From Candidatus Cloacimonadota bacterium (GTDB lineage Bacteria; Cloacimonadota; Cloacimonadia; Cloacimonadales; Cloacimonadaceae): DNA of 5,368 nt. The position numbers and the translations under genes are program-made. This document shows, piece by piece, positions 1-5,368 of the stretch. The notes under the pieces are model-generated. The model was not told the origin of the DNA. It was given only the letters and a program-made list of their open reading frames with translations, and made no database searches. Each line of letters opens with the position of its first letter. Position 1 is the first letter of the stretch. The stretch spans positions 1 through 5,368 of the forward strand of contig JAGOIS010000112.1 in assembly GCA_017995495.1 (NCBI GenBank), in the 5' to 3' direction.

Positions 1-47
1 GTGGGCCAAACCTGAAGGATGAGATCACATATCTGTTTAAAGGATAA
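1..47 (+). CDS. 3' end of an upstream gene, product unknown (partial)
   Basis: Reading from base 3, fourteen codons are open and end at TAA 45-47, giving the peptide GPNLKDEITYLFKG. The other two forward frames stop at 13-15 and 20-22. The mix of charged and hydrophobic residues looks like the last helix of a globular protein. The stop lies only 9 bases before the next start, so the gene would belong to the same transcript as the efflux genes. Regulators of the TetR/AcrR type often precede such operons, but fourteen residues cannot show that, and the function is not recognised. The open frame is short enough that chance remains possible. Confidence 0.45.
   Translation, partial: GPNLKDEITYLFKG
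39..44 (+). promoter_or_regulatory. Shine-Dalgarno for the TolC-family gene
   Basis: AAAGGA lies 12 bases before the ATG at 57. This is a rather long spacing, but it is the only good site, and the same hexamer precedes the adaptor gene. It overlaps the last codons of the probable upstream gene. An in-frame ATG at 66 would be even further away, which supports 57 as the start. Confidence 0.5.
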
Positions 48-56
48 AATAAGATT

Positions 57-1307
57 ATGAAACACATGCTGACCCTTCTGCTGTTGCTGCCTCTGGCCCT
101 GCTGGCCCAGCAATATACCTTGGACGAGCTGATGGACCATGGCCTGACCAACAGCTACGACATGCTCCGCAGCGATCTCAGCCAAGAGACCAGCCTTTCC
201 AGCCTCAGCAGCGCCAAGTGGAACCTGCTGCCGGAGGCAAGTGTCAATTTTGGGGTCACCAACGATTTTTACCATCCCCAAACACCTTCGGCGCCAAATC
301 TCAGCAGCCAGGCGGGCTTTTCCATCAGCAAGACCATCAGCCTCAACGACGATGCCTGGTTCAATTACAAATATGCCAAACTGGACGCCCGGAAAGCCGA
401 ATTGACCCGGCAGACAAGCGCCAGCGCCTATGCCTACAGATTGTTCCAGGCATATCTGGAAGTTCTGAGCACCCAGCGGCAACTGACCTCGTTAAACAAG
501 AACCTGGAGATCCAAACCCGCGTTTGGGAACAGGCCAAGGTGCTCAACCAGCTGGGCAAGAACACCAGCTTCGACGTCAAGGAGAGCGAGATCGCGGTGA
601 TGAACGCCCGCATCTCCATCCTGCAGCTGGAAAACTCGATCGCCACCAAGCGCGCCGAACTCTTCAGCCTGGCGAGGTTGGAAGACGCGGGGTATGAGCT
701 GGCGGAGCTCAATCCGGACAAAGATTTCGCCCTGCCGGAATTCCGGGCGGAGCAGAGCAACCAGGTGAAGCTGCTCCAAGCGGATCTGGACAGGGGAAAA
801 CTGGGGCTCACGCAGAATTTTCTGAGCCTGTTTCCCCGGGTGAGCCTGGCCTACAATTTTGCCCGGCGCGTGGGGGGTGACAAATTCGATTTTGACCAAT
901 ACAATACGGACCACACCCTGGGCCTGAACCTCAGCTATTCGCTCTGGAACCAGTTCAAACAAGGTCAGACGAACAAACGCGGCGATCTGGCCCAGCGCCT
1001 GGCCGAACTTGAGATCCGCCGGCAGATCGAAGATATCGAGCGCAGTTACGCCACCCTCACCCAGGAACTGGAGTATCTGACGCGCCTGGATGAACTTTAC
1101 GGCGAAAAACTCACCCAGAGCGAAAACCAGATCCGCATTGCCGAGGAACGCTTCCGCCTGGGGCTGATCGAACTGCTGGAACTGGACAAGACGCGCGTGG
1201 AATTCATCAATTCGGAGATCGCCTACCACAACAACCGCTACCAGATCCTGGCCCGCCAGGAAGCCATCAACAATCTGCTCTCCCAAAAGATCCAGGGAAA
1301 GTGGTGA
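57..1307 (+). CDS. TolC-family outer-membrane efflux channel protein
   Basis: This is the outer-membrane factor of a tripartite efflux pump. Trimers of the family form an outer-membrane beta-barrel continued by an alpha-helical tunnel through the periplasm. The 416-residue product begins with a Sec signal peptide: Lys2, a leucine-rich core at residues 5-14 and a likely cut after ALLA at 17. There is no lipobox cysteine, so it is not a NodT-type lipoprotein. The rest shows the duplicated OEP architecture. Repeat 1 spans about 20-205 and repeat 2 about 230-412. Each ends in a long helical pair with a matching motif: LGKNTSFDVKESEIAVMNAR near 167-186 and LGLIELLELDKTRVEFINSE near 368-387. Strand-like segments lie at 59-70 and 259-270. 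E. coli TolC has 493 residues, so this is a compact member, but within the family range. It is the first gene of the pump operon and ends 13 bases before the adaptor gene. Family assignment is firm; substrate is unknown. Confidence 0.93.
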   Translation: MKHMLTLLLLLPLALLAQQYTLDELMDHGLTNSYDMLRSDLSQETSLSSLSSAKWNLLPEASVNFGVTNDFYHPQTPSAPNLSSQAGFSISKTISLNDDAWFNYKYAKLDARKAELTRQTSASAYAYRLFQAYLEVLSTQRQLTSLNKNLEIQTRVWEQAKVLNQLGKNTSFDVKESEIAVMNARISILQLENSIATKRAELFSLARLEDAGYELAELNPDKDFALPEFRAEQSNQVKLLQADLDRGKLGLTQNFLSLFPRVSLAYNFARRVGGDKFDFDQYNTDHTLGLNLSYSLWNQFKQGQTNKRGDLAQRLAELEIRRQIEDIERSYATLTQELEYLTRLDELYGEKLTQSENQIRIAEERFRLGLIELLELDKTRVEFINSEIAYHNNRYQILARQEAINNLLSQKIQGKW

Positions 1308-1308
1308 C

Positions 1309-1314
1309 AAAGGA
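1309..1314 (+). promoter_or_regulatory. Shine-Dalgarno for the adaptor gene
   Basis: AAAGGA sits just after the TGA of the channel gene (1305-1307) and 6 bases before the ATG at 1321. It is the only strong site in the 13-base gap and fixes the adaptor start. There is no room for a separate promoter, so the genes are read from one message. Confidence 0.7.
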
Positions 1315-1320
1315 CCCACC

Positions 1321-2688
1321 ATGAAAATCAAGAAATACCTCAAATACATCATCATAACGCTTCTGATCATTGCCGCCGCGATCGCCTTCCTCCAGATCCG
1401 CAAAAATAAAAACAAACCCGAGTGGAAACTCGACACGCCCTCCCGGGGGATCATCCGGGAAGTGGTGACCGCCACGGGCGCGCTGAATCCCACCATCCTG
1501 GTGGAGGTTGGGACAGAGGTTTCCGGAACCATCAAAATACTTTACAAGGACTTCAACGACCGGGTGAAAAAAGGCGAAGTGCTGGCCCGGCTCGATACCG
1601 AGATCCTTTCCACCAGCGTCGAATCGGCCCAGGCGGAAGTGAACAAAGCCAGGATCTCCCGCGACGAAGCGCGGATGGAATACAACAACAGCAAGTCCCT
1701 CGCCTCCCGCGACATGGTCTCCCAATACGAAGCGCAAAAAGACAAATACACCCTGGACCAGGCCGAGCTGAATCTCGCCACCGCCCAACTGAGGCTGCAG
1801 ACAGCTCAGAAGAATCTGCGCAACGCCACCATCACCTCCCCCATCGACGGCGTGATAGTATCCAGAGAGGTATCGGAAGGCCAGACAGTGGCAGCCAGCA
1901 TGAACTCCCCCACCCTCTTCACCATCGCCAACAACCTCGACCAGATGGAGATCACGGCCAGTGTTGATGAAGCCGACATCGGCAAGATCTCGGTTGGCCT
2001 GCCGGTGGAATTCGCGGTGGATTCATACGCCGACCAGATGTTCACCGGCACTGTGCAGCAGATCCGGCTGAAATCAGTTTCCGACCAGAACGTGGTGAGC
2101 TACAGCGTGATCATCGATGCCGCCAACCCGGACCACAAGCTGCTGCCCGGCATGACCACCAACGTTACCATCATCACCCAGAGCAAAGACAACGCCCTCC
2201 GCATCCCTGAAACGGCCACCCGCTTCACTCCCAGCAAGGAAGTCTGGGAGATTTTCGGCTTCAAATGGGAGGACGACCTGATCTCCAAAGCCCGCAAAGC
2301 AGCGATGGAAAAAACCCTTGGCCCACTCTCCGGCAAACGCCCCACCTCCTCTGGTGGCCAGAAACCTGACCGATCCAAAGCCCCCTCCGAACGCCCCTCC
2401 CGCAGGCCGCCGTCAGGAATGCCATCCGGCGGAATGCCTGGCGGGATGGCCCGTCACGGCGGAAATGGACGTTTTGGCGGCTCTGCCATGATCTGGGTGC
2501 TCAAGGATAAAACCCCGGAATTGATCATGGTTCAAACCGGAATATCCGACGGCGCCAACGTGGAATTGCTCAGCCCCCTCGACCCAGAAACAAAGATCAT
2601 CACTGGCGTGATCTACAAAGACCCGTCCCAGGCCAAAGGCAACAGCGCCCTGCAACAGGGCGGACCAGGCATGGGACACAGGTTTTAA
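1321..2688 (+). CDS. macA: MacA-like periplasmic adaptor (HlyD/RND membrane-fusion family) with a long insert
   Basis: This adaptor links the inner-membrane ABC transporter to the TolC-type channel. A basic N-terminus and one hydrophobic helix (about 8-25) anchor it in the inner membrane; no lipobox cysteine is seen. The lipoyl-like domain is split into halves at 61-92 (VEVGTEVSGTI, VKKGEVLARLD) and 171-211 (TSPIDGVIVSREVSEGQ, TLFTIANN). Between them lies the alpha-helical hairpin, about 95-168, that meets the channel. A beta-barrel follows (about 212-286), then the membrane-proximal domain, with strands at 291-303 and 389-430. These last strands are separated by residues 304-388: a charged helical part, then a Gly/Pro/Ser/Arg/Met-rich part from about 334. 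The total of 455 exceeds E. coli MacA (371) by about the size of this insert. The gene sits between the channel and ATPase genes. MacA identity rests on pairing with MacB-type partners; an uncharacterised MacA-like exporter for another substrate is equally possible. Confidence 0.9.
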   Translation: MKIKKYLKYIIITLLIIAAAIAFLQIRKNKNKPEWKLDTPSRGIIREVVTATGALNPTILVEVGTEVSGTIKILYKDFNDRVKKGEVLARLDTEILSTSVESAQAEVNKARISRDEARMEYNNSKSLASRDMVSQYEAQKDKYTLDQAELNLATAQLRLQTAQKNLRNATITSPIDGVIVSREVSEGQTVAASMNSPTLFTIANNLDQMEITASVDEADIGKISVGLPVEFAVDSYADQMFTGTVQQIRLKSVSDQNVVSYSVIIDAANPDHKLLPGMTTNVTIITQSKDNALRIPETATRFTPSKEVWEIFGFKWEDDLISKARKAAMEKTLGPLSGKRPTSSGGQKPDRSKAPSERPSRRPPSGMPSGGMPGGMARHGGNGRFGGSAMIWVLKDKTPELIMVQTGISDGANVELLSPLDPETKIITGVIYKDPSQAKGNSALQQGGPGMGHRF

Positions 2689-2691
2689 GCC

Positions 2692-3450
2692 ATGACGGAT
2701 CAAACCCTGATCAGCACCCGCGGTCTCACCAAGATCTACGAAATGGGTGAGGTTCACGTGCCTGCCCTGCGCGGGATCGATCTGGATGTCAAACAGGGGG
2801 AATTCATTGCCATCATGGGCGCCAGCGGTTCCGGCAAGACCACCTTCATGAACCTCGTGGGCTGTCTGGACAAGCCGACCTCCGGCACCTACAACCTGGA
2901 CGGGATCGACGTCCACGGGATGGATGACGCCGAGATCACCCAAGTGCGCAATCATAAGATCGGCTATGTCTTTCAAAGTTTCTACCTGCTGCCCCGCACC
3001 ACCGCGCTGGAGAACGTGGAACTCCCGCTGCTATATTCCAACAAGCTTCATCCCAAGGACCGTCACGCCATGGCCATGAAAGCACTGGAGAAAGTTGCCC
3101 TGTCAGACAGAGCCCGCCATTTCCCCAACCAACTCTCCGGAGGCCAGCAACAACGCGTGGCGATAGCCCGTGCCATTGTCAACGACCCCGTGTTCCTGCT
3201 CGCGGATGAACCCACAGGCAACCTGGACACCCGCACCAGCGTGGAGGTGATGGCCTTGTTCCAGACCCTGCACGCCGAGGGCAAGACCGTGATCCTGGTC
3301 ACGCATGAGTTTGACATCTCCCAATACTCCGGCAGGATCATCACCTTCCGCGATGGCCGCATCATTGCGGACGTCCCCAATCCCAATCCCCGCATTGCCG
3401 CGGAGGATTTGAAAAAACTGCCCCGGCTGGATGATGAGGAGGTGGCTTGA
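2692..3450 (+). CDS. macB: MacB-type ABC transporter ATP-binding protein (separate ATPase subunit)
   Basis: This cytoplasmic ATPase powers the pump. The 252-residue product has every ABC element in order: A-loop Tyr16, Walker A GASGSGKTT (43-51), Q-loop Gln95 in VFQSFYLLP, signature LSGGQ (148-152), Walker B FLLADEP ending in catalytic Glu173, D-loop NLDT (177-180) and switch His205 in VTHE. Spacing and wording match the MacB/LolD/FtsE group. About 25 residues follow the core (from 228), rich in Pro then acidic residues, in the place of the linker that joins ATPase to membrane part in fused MacB. The start ATG is 3 bases after the adaptor's TAA, with only a weak ACAGG at 2678-2682 ahead of it, so translation is probably coupled. 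LolD is a close alternative by sequence alone; the neighbouring adaptor and channel genes favour an efflux role. Confidence 0.93.
   Translation: MTDQTLISTRGLTKIYEMGEVHVPALRGIDLDVKQGEFIAIMGASGSGKTTFMNLVGCLDKPTSGTYNLDGIDVHGMDDAEITQVRNHKIGYVFQSFYLLPRTTALENVELPLLYSNKLHPKDRHAMAMKALEKVALSDRARHFPNQLSGGQQQRVAIARAIVNDPVFLLADEPTGNLDTRTSVEVMALFQTLHAEGKTVILVTHEFDISQYSGRIITFRDGRIIADVPNPNPRIAAEDLKKLPRLDDEEVA
3437..3444 (+). promoter_or_regulatory. Perfect Shine-Dalgarno deciding the permease start
   Basis: AGGAGGTG matches the usual 16S rRNA 3' end over 8 bases and lies 5 bases before ATG 3450. It is built from the codons of the acidic ATPase tail (Asp-Glu-Glu-Val). The TTG at 3447 is also in frame but only 2 bases away, so ATG 3450 is preferred. 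Confidence 0.8.
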
Positions 3451-4667
3451 TGTCGATATTCGGTATCCTGAGGATTGCCCTCAAGTCCCTCACCCGTAAC
3501 AAGACCCGCACCTTTCTCACCATGCTGGGCATCATCATCGGCGTGGCCGCCGTGATCACCATGATCGCCATCGGCCAGGGCGCCAAAAAAGTGGTGGATG
3601 ACCAGATCAGCGCCATGGGCACCAACGTCATCATGGTGATGTCCAACTTCACGAACACTCAAAGCACCGCTCGCCAGGCCGCAGGCTCAGGTAACACGCT
3701 GGAGGAAGCGGACGTGGACGCCATCCGGGAAAAAGTGGATGGGGTGCTCTACACCTCCCCGGTCTACAACACCTTCGGCCATCTCAAATATGGCAGCAAC
3801 AACTGGCGTGGCCGCATCATGGGCGTGAACGTTGATTACTTCCTGATCAGGGACCTGCAGATGGATTCCGGCGACTCCTTCTATCCCTCCGAGGTGGAGA
3901 ACGGCGCCAAGGTTTGCGTGATCGGCAAAACCATAGCGGACAACCTTTTTGTGGGGGTTGACCCGGTGGGCAAGATCATGCGCATCCGCAACATCCCCTT
4001 CACCGTGAAAGGCGTCCTCAAATCCAAGGGCCAAAGCACCACGGGCGACGATCAGGACGACATTGTCCTCGCGCCTTACACCACCACTTCCACCCGGTTG
4101 GTGGGGCAACGCTGGCGCTTCCTCACCATCATCGTTTCAGCCGAATCGAAGGAACGGATACCCATCGTTCAGGATGACATCTCCAACCTCATGCAGGCGA
4201 GGCATAGCGGCACCACCGCTGAAGATTTCATGGTGAGTTCGCAGACAGATGTCGCCGAAGCCGCCAGCACCGTGTCCAACACCATGACCGTGCTTCTGGC
4301 CAGCATCGCCGGGATCTCACTCCTGGTGGGCGGAATCGGCATCATGAACATCATGCTGGTCTCTGTGACGGAACGCATCAAGGAGATCGGCATCCGCATG
4401 GCCGTGGGGGCCGGAAAGCGCGACGTCCTGCTCCAATTCATCATCGAAGCCATCACCATCAGCATCTTGGGTGGACTGATCGGAATAGCCCTGGGGTGGG
4501 GATTGGCCGAGATCCTGGGCAAGACCATGGGCTGGAGCATTGCCGTGACGCCCTGGTCCATATTCCTCTCGGTGGGATTTTCCTGCCTCATCGGCATCTT
4601 CTTTGGCTGGTACCCCGCCCGCAAGGCCGCGAACCTCAACCTCATCGACGCCCTGCGCTACGAATAA
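3450..4667 (+). CDS. macB: MacB-type ABC transporter permease (FtsX fold)
   Basis: This is the inner-membrane subunit of the pump. From ATG 3450 the product has 405 residues. The start overlaps the ATPase stop by one base (TGATG). Topology is that of MacB: a short cytoplasmic N-terminus with the LKSLTRNKTRTFLTMLGI motif (11-28), membrane helix 1 at about 22-43, and a large periplasmic MacB_PCD domain at about 44-278. Helices follow at about 279-306, 326-351 and 367-388. The FtsX-domain loop ERIKEIGIRMAVGA (308-321), which contacts the ATPase, and the conserved end PARKAANLNLIDALRYE (389-405) are present. One large periplasmic domain and four helices fit MacB. LolC/LolE share this plan, but the adaptor and channel genes argue against lipoprotein sorting. 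MacB proteins act as mechanotransmitters: they drive substrate out of the periplasm through adaptor and channel rather than across the inner membrane. Substrate is not predictable here. Confidence 0.93.
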   Translation: MSIFGILRIALKSLTRNKTRTFLTMLGIIIGVAAVITMIAIGQGAKKVVDDQISAMGTNVIMVMSNFTNTQSTARQAAGSGNTLEEADVDAIREKVDGVLYTSPVYNTFGHLKYGSNNWRGRIMGVNVDYFLIRDLQMDSGDSFYPSEVENGAKVCVIGKTIADNLFVGVDPVGKIMRIRNIPFTVKGVLKSKGQSTTGDDQDDIVLAPYTTTSTRLVGQRWRFLTIIVSAESKERIPIVQDDISNLMQARHSGTTAEDFMVSSQTDVAEAASTVSNTMTVLLASIAGISLLVGGIGIMNIMLVSVTERIKEIGIRMAVGAGKRDVLLQFIIEAITISILGGLIGIALGWGLAEILGKTMGWSIAVTPWSIFLSVGFSCLIGIFFGWYPARKAANLNLIDALRYE

Positions 4668-4683
4668 GCATAGAGATAAAAAT

Positions 4684-4716
4684 AAAGCCGGAGACCCGCT
4701 TGGGATCTCCGGCTTT
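4684..4716. terminator. Bidirectional intrinsic terminator between convergent genes
   Basis: AAAGCCGGAGA (4684-4694) and TCTCCGGCTTT (4706-4716) form a perfect 11-bp inverted repeat. The loop can add three pairs (CCC 4695-4697 with GGG 4702-4704) around a GCTT tetraloop, leaving A4705 bulged. On the minus strand the stem is followed by TTTATTTTTATC, a good U-tract, so it is a strong terminator for the flavodoxin-like gene. On the + strand the tract TTTGATTATTTG is broken, so ending of the efflux operon is probably weaker. The hairpin lies 16 bases from the permease stop and 18 from the minus-strand stop. Confidence 0.88.
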
Positions 4717-4734
4717 GATTATTTGTGGATAGGT

Positions 4735-5220
4735 TTATCTAACGAGGGCGCAGATCTTGTCCGCCGCTTCCTGATACTGGGACATATTCCGTTTCGCCGA
4801 GCGGGAGAGGACAACCCCGGGCAAAACAAGTGCCCCGGCCTTGGAAGCCAGCTTGCGCAGGGTGTTCAAGGAGGAATTGCCGGTCAGCCAGGCAAAGGGA
4901 AAGGCGTGGGTCACGAACGGCAGAACCTTCCTGCCCTTTAGTTTGGGGCTCAGGTCCGCCATGGCTTTCAGCAGCAGCGGACAGGGGCGGAAGGCCCAGA
5001 CGGGGCCGCCGATCAGAACGATGTCCGCGGCACTCACATCCGGCAGGTTGGTGATCCTGATGGCGTTGGCGCCCACGGGTTTGCTCTCGTTCAGAGGCGG
5101 ATCGGAGACCAGCTGGGTGAGGTTCACCTGATGCCCGGCCTCCATCAGCTTGGCGCTGGCCATTTCACCCAGTTTCAGCGTGTTGCCGGAATGGGAGCAG
5201 ATCACCAGGGCCACTTTCAT
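4735..5220 (-). CDS. Flavodoxin-like FMN-binding protein
   Basis: This is probably a small cytoplasmic flavoprotein that carries electrons or reduces a small molecule with FMN. The 161-residue product starts with a beta strand (KVALVICS) followed by the FMN phosphate loop SHSGNT (9-14), matching the (S/T)x(S/T)GNT pattern of flavodoxins. A second strand ADIVLIGGPVW (65-75) leads to the loop GGPVWAFRPCP (71-81), where Trp75 could stack on the flavin. A third strand KVLPFVTHAF (98-107) precedes the last flavin-side loop, then helix and strand to the end. Alternation of strands and helices and total length fit a short-chain flavodoxin fold. No signal peptide or membrane helix is seen. The start overlaps the preceding minus-strand gene's stop as ATGA, so the two are translationally coupled. 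A weak GAG lies at 5229-5231. The bidirectional hairpin follows the stop. Redox partner and substrate cannot be told; flavin binding is inferred from motifs only. Confidence 0.82.
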   Translation of the reverse strand: MKVALVICSHSGNTLKLGEMASAKLMEAGHQVNLTQLVSDPPLNESKPVGANAIRITNLPDVSAADIVLIGGPVWAFRPCPLLLKAMADLSPKLKGRKVLPFVTHAFPFAWLTGNSSLNTLRKLASKAGALVLPGVVLSRSAKRNMSQYQEAADKICALVR

Positions 5221-5368
5221 GGCAGCATCTCATTTGTGGGGCGGGCGTTGTCGTCGCGTTCCCAGCGATCGTCGATCTTGGTGCGGATGGGGCTTTTCTG
5301 CCGGAAGTAGTTGACGATGGCGTCACGCAGATTGATCTGGTGGTAGATGATGTCTTCCGGAGGCACCT
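5217..5368 (-). CDS. C-terminal end of an unrecognised gene (partial)
   Basis: On the minus strand the frame is open from the window edge to TGA at 5219-5217, giving 49 residues from VPPEDIIYHQINL to NEMLP. Of the other two minus-strand frames, one stops early and the other reads past the next start. The visible part begins with a probable amphipathic helix (EDIIYHQINLRDAIVNYFRQ) and ends in a charged, probably disordered tail with RWERDDNARP. I do not recognise the family. Its TGA overlaps the flavodoxin-like start by four bases (ATGA), which supports both calls and suggests that the two products are made together, perhaps in one redox function. The start lies outside the window. Confidence 0.75.
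   Translation of the reverse strand, partial: VPPEDIIYHQINLRDAIVNYFRQKSPIRTKIDDRWERDDNARPTNEMLP

Noticed and set aside
492..1535. Long open frame on the minus strand, antisense to the channel gene and adaptor start
   Set aside because: It overlaps two clear family members on the other strand. Its translation has no recognisable domain and looks like the complement of GC-rich codons.
1422..1967. Second + strand open frame inside the adaptor gene
   Set aside because: It is out of frame with the strongly supported adaptor, is rich in Arg/His/Pro as typical of shifted frames, and has no family resemblance.
2413..2976. Open minus-strand frame across the adaptor/ATPase junction
   Set aside because: It lies opposite the low-complexity insert and Walker A region. 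The absence of stops is explained by composition, and the translation shows no domain.
3447..3449. TTG as the permease start, one codon before ATG 3450
   Set aside because: It is only 2 bases after the Shine-Dalgarno, whereas ATG 3450 has good spacing and a preferred start codon.
2692..4667. LolCDE lipoprotein-release system as the identity of the ATPase and permease
   Set aside because: There is a single permease gene rather than a LolC/LolE pair, and the operon includes an adaptor and an outer-membrane channel, which fits MacAB-TolC.
4668..4734. Possible small RNA or mobile-element inverted repeat between the convergent genes
   Set aside because: The inverted repeat has terminator form with a U-tract. 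There is no second copy, flanking duplication or transposase in the window.
1..5368. CRISPR array, tRNA, rRNA, insertion sequence, attachment site or toxin-antitoxin genes
   Set aside because: Nearly every base belongs to the genes described, and no repeats, cloverleaf sequences, transposase or small paired genes were seen.

Overview
The window holds one complete operon for a MacA-MacB-TolC type tripartite ABC efflux pump on the + strand. A convergent minus-strand pair follows: a flavodoxin-like gene and the 3' end of an unrecognised gene. Coding density is very high, and no non-coding stretch is longer than about 70 bases.

The host must be a diderm (Gram-negative type) bacterium, because the operon encodes an outer-membrane channel with a signal peptide and a periplasmic adaptor. 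Base composition looks moderately GC-rich by eye, and start sites carry AAAGGA or AGGAGGTG Shine-Dalgarno sequences. The pump's ATPase and permease are separate genes, unlike the fused MacB of Enterobacteria; this arrangement is common in many phyla, including the FCB group. A Cloacimonadota- or Bacteroidota-like origin is only a guess from overall protein flavour.

Layout: 1-47, probable 3' end of an upstream + strand gene (14 codons visible). 57-1307, TolC-family outer-membrane factor. 1321-2688, MacA-like membrane-fusion protein with an insert of about 86 residues in its membrane-proximal domain. 2692-3450, MacB-type ATPase. 3450-4667, MacB-type permease with FtsX fold. 4684-4716, a perfect 11-bp inverted repeat that probably terminates transcription in both directions. 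4735-5220 (minus), flavodoxin-like protein. 5217-5368 (minus), C-terminal 49 codons of an unknown gene, overlapping the flavodoxin start by ATGA.

The four + strand genes are separated by 13 bases, 3 bases and a 1-base overlap, so they almost certainly form one transcript. In the expected assembly the ATPase dimer drives the four-helix permease. The permease's large periplasmic domain passes substrate or conformational change to a ring of the MacA-like adaptor, which docks on the TolC-like trimer to expel substrate across the outer membrane. The substrate cannot be read from the sequence. I see no clearly new system; the most distinctive points are the low-complexity, Met/Gly/Arg-rich insert in the adaptor and the compact bidirectional terminator.
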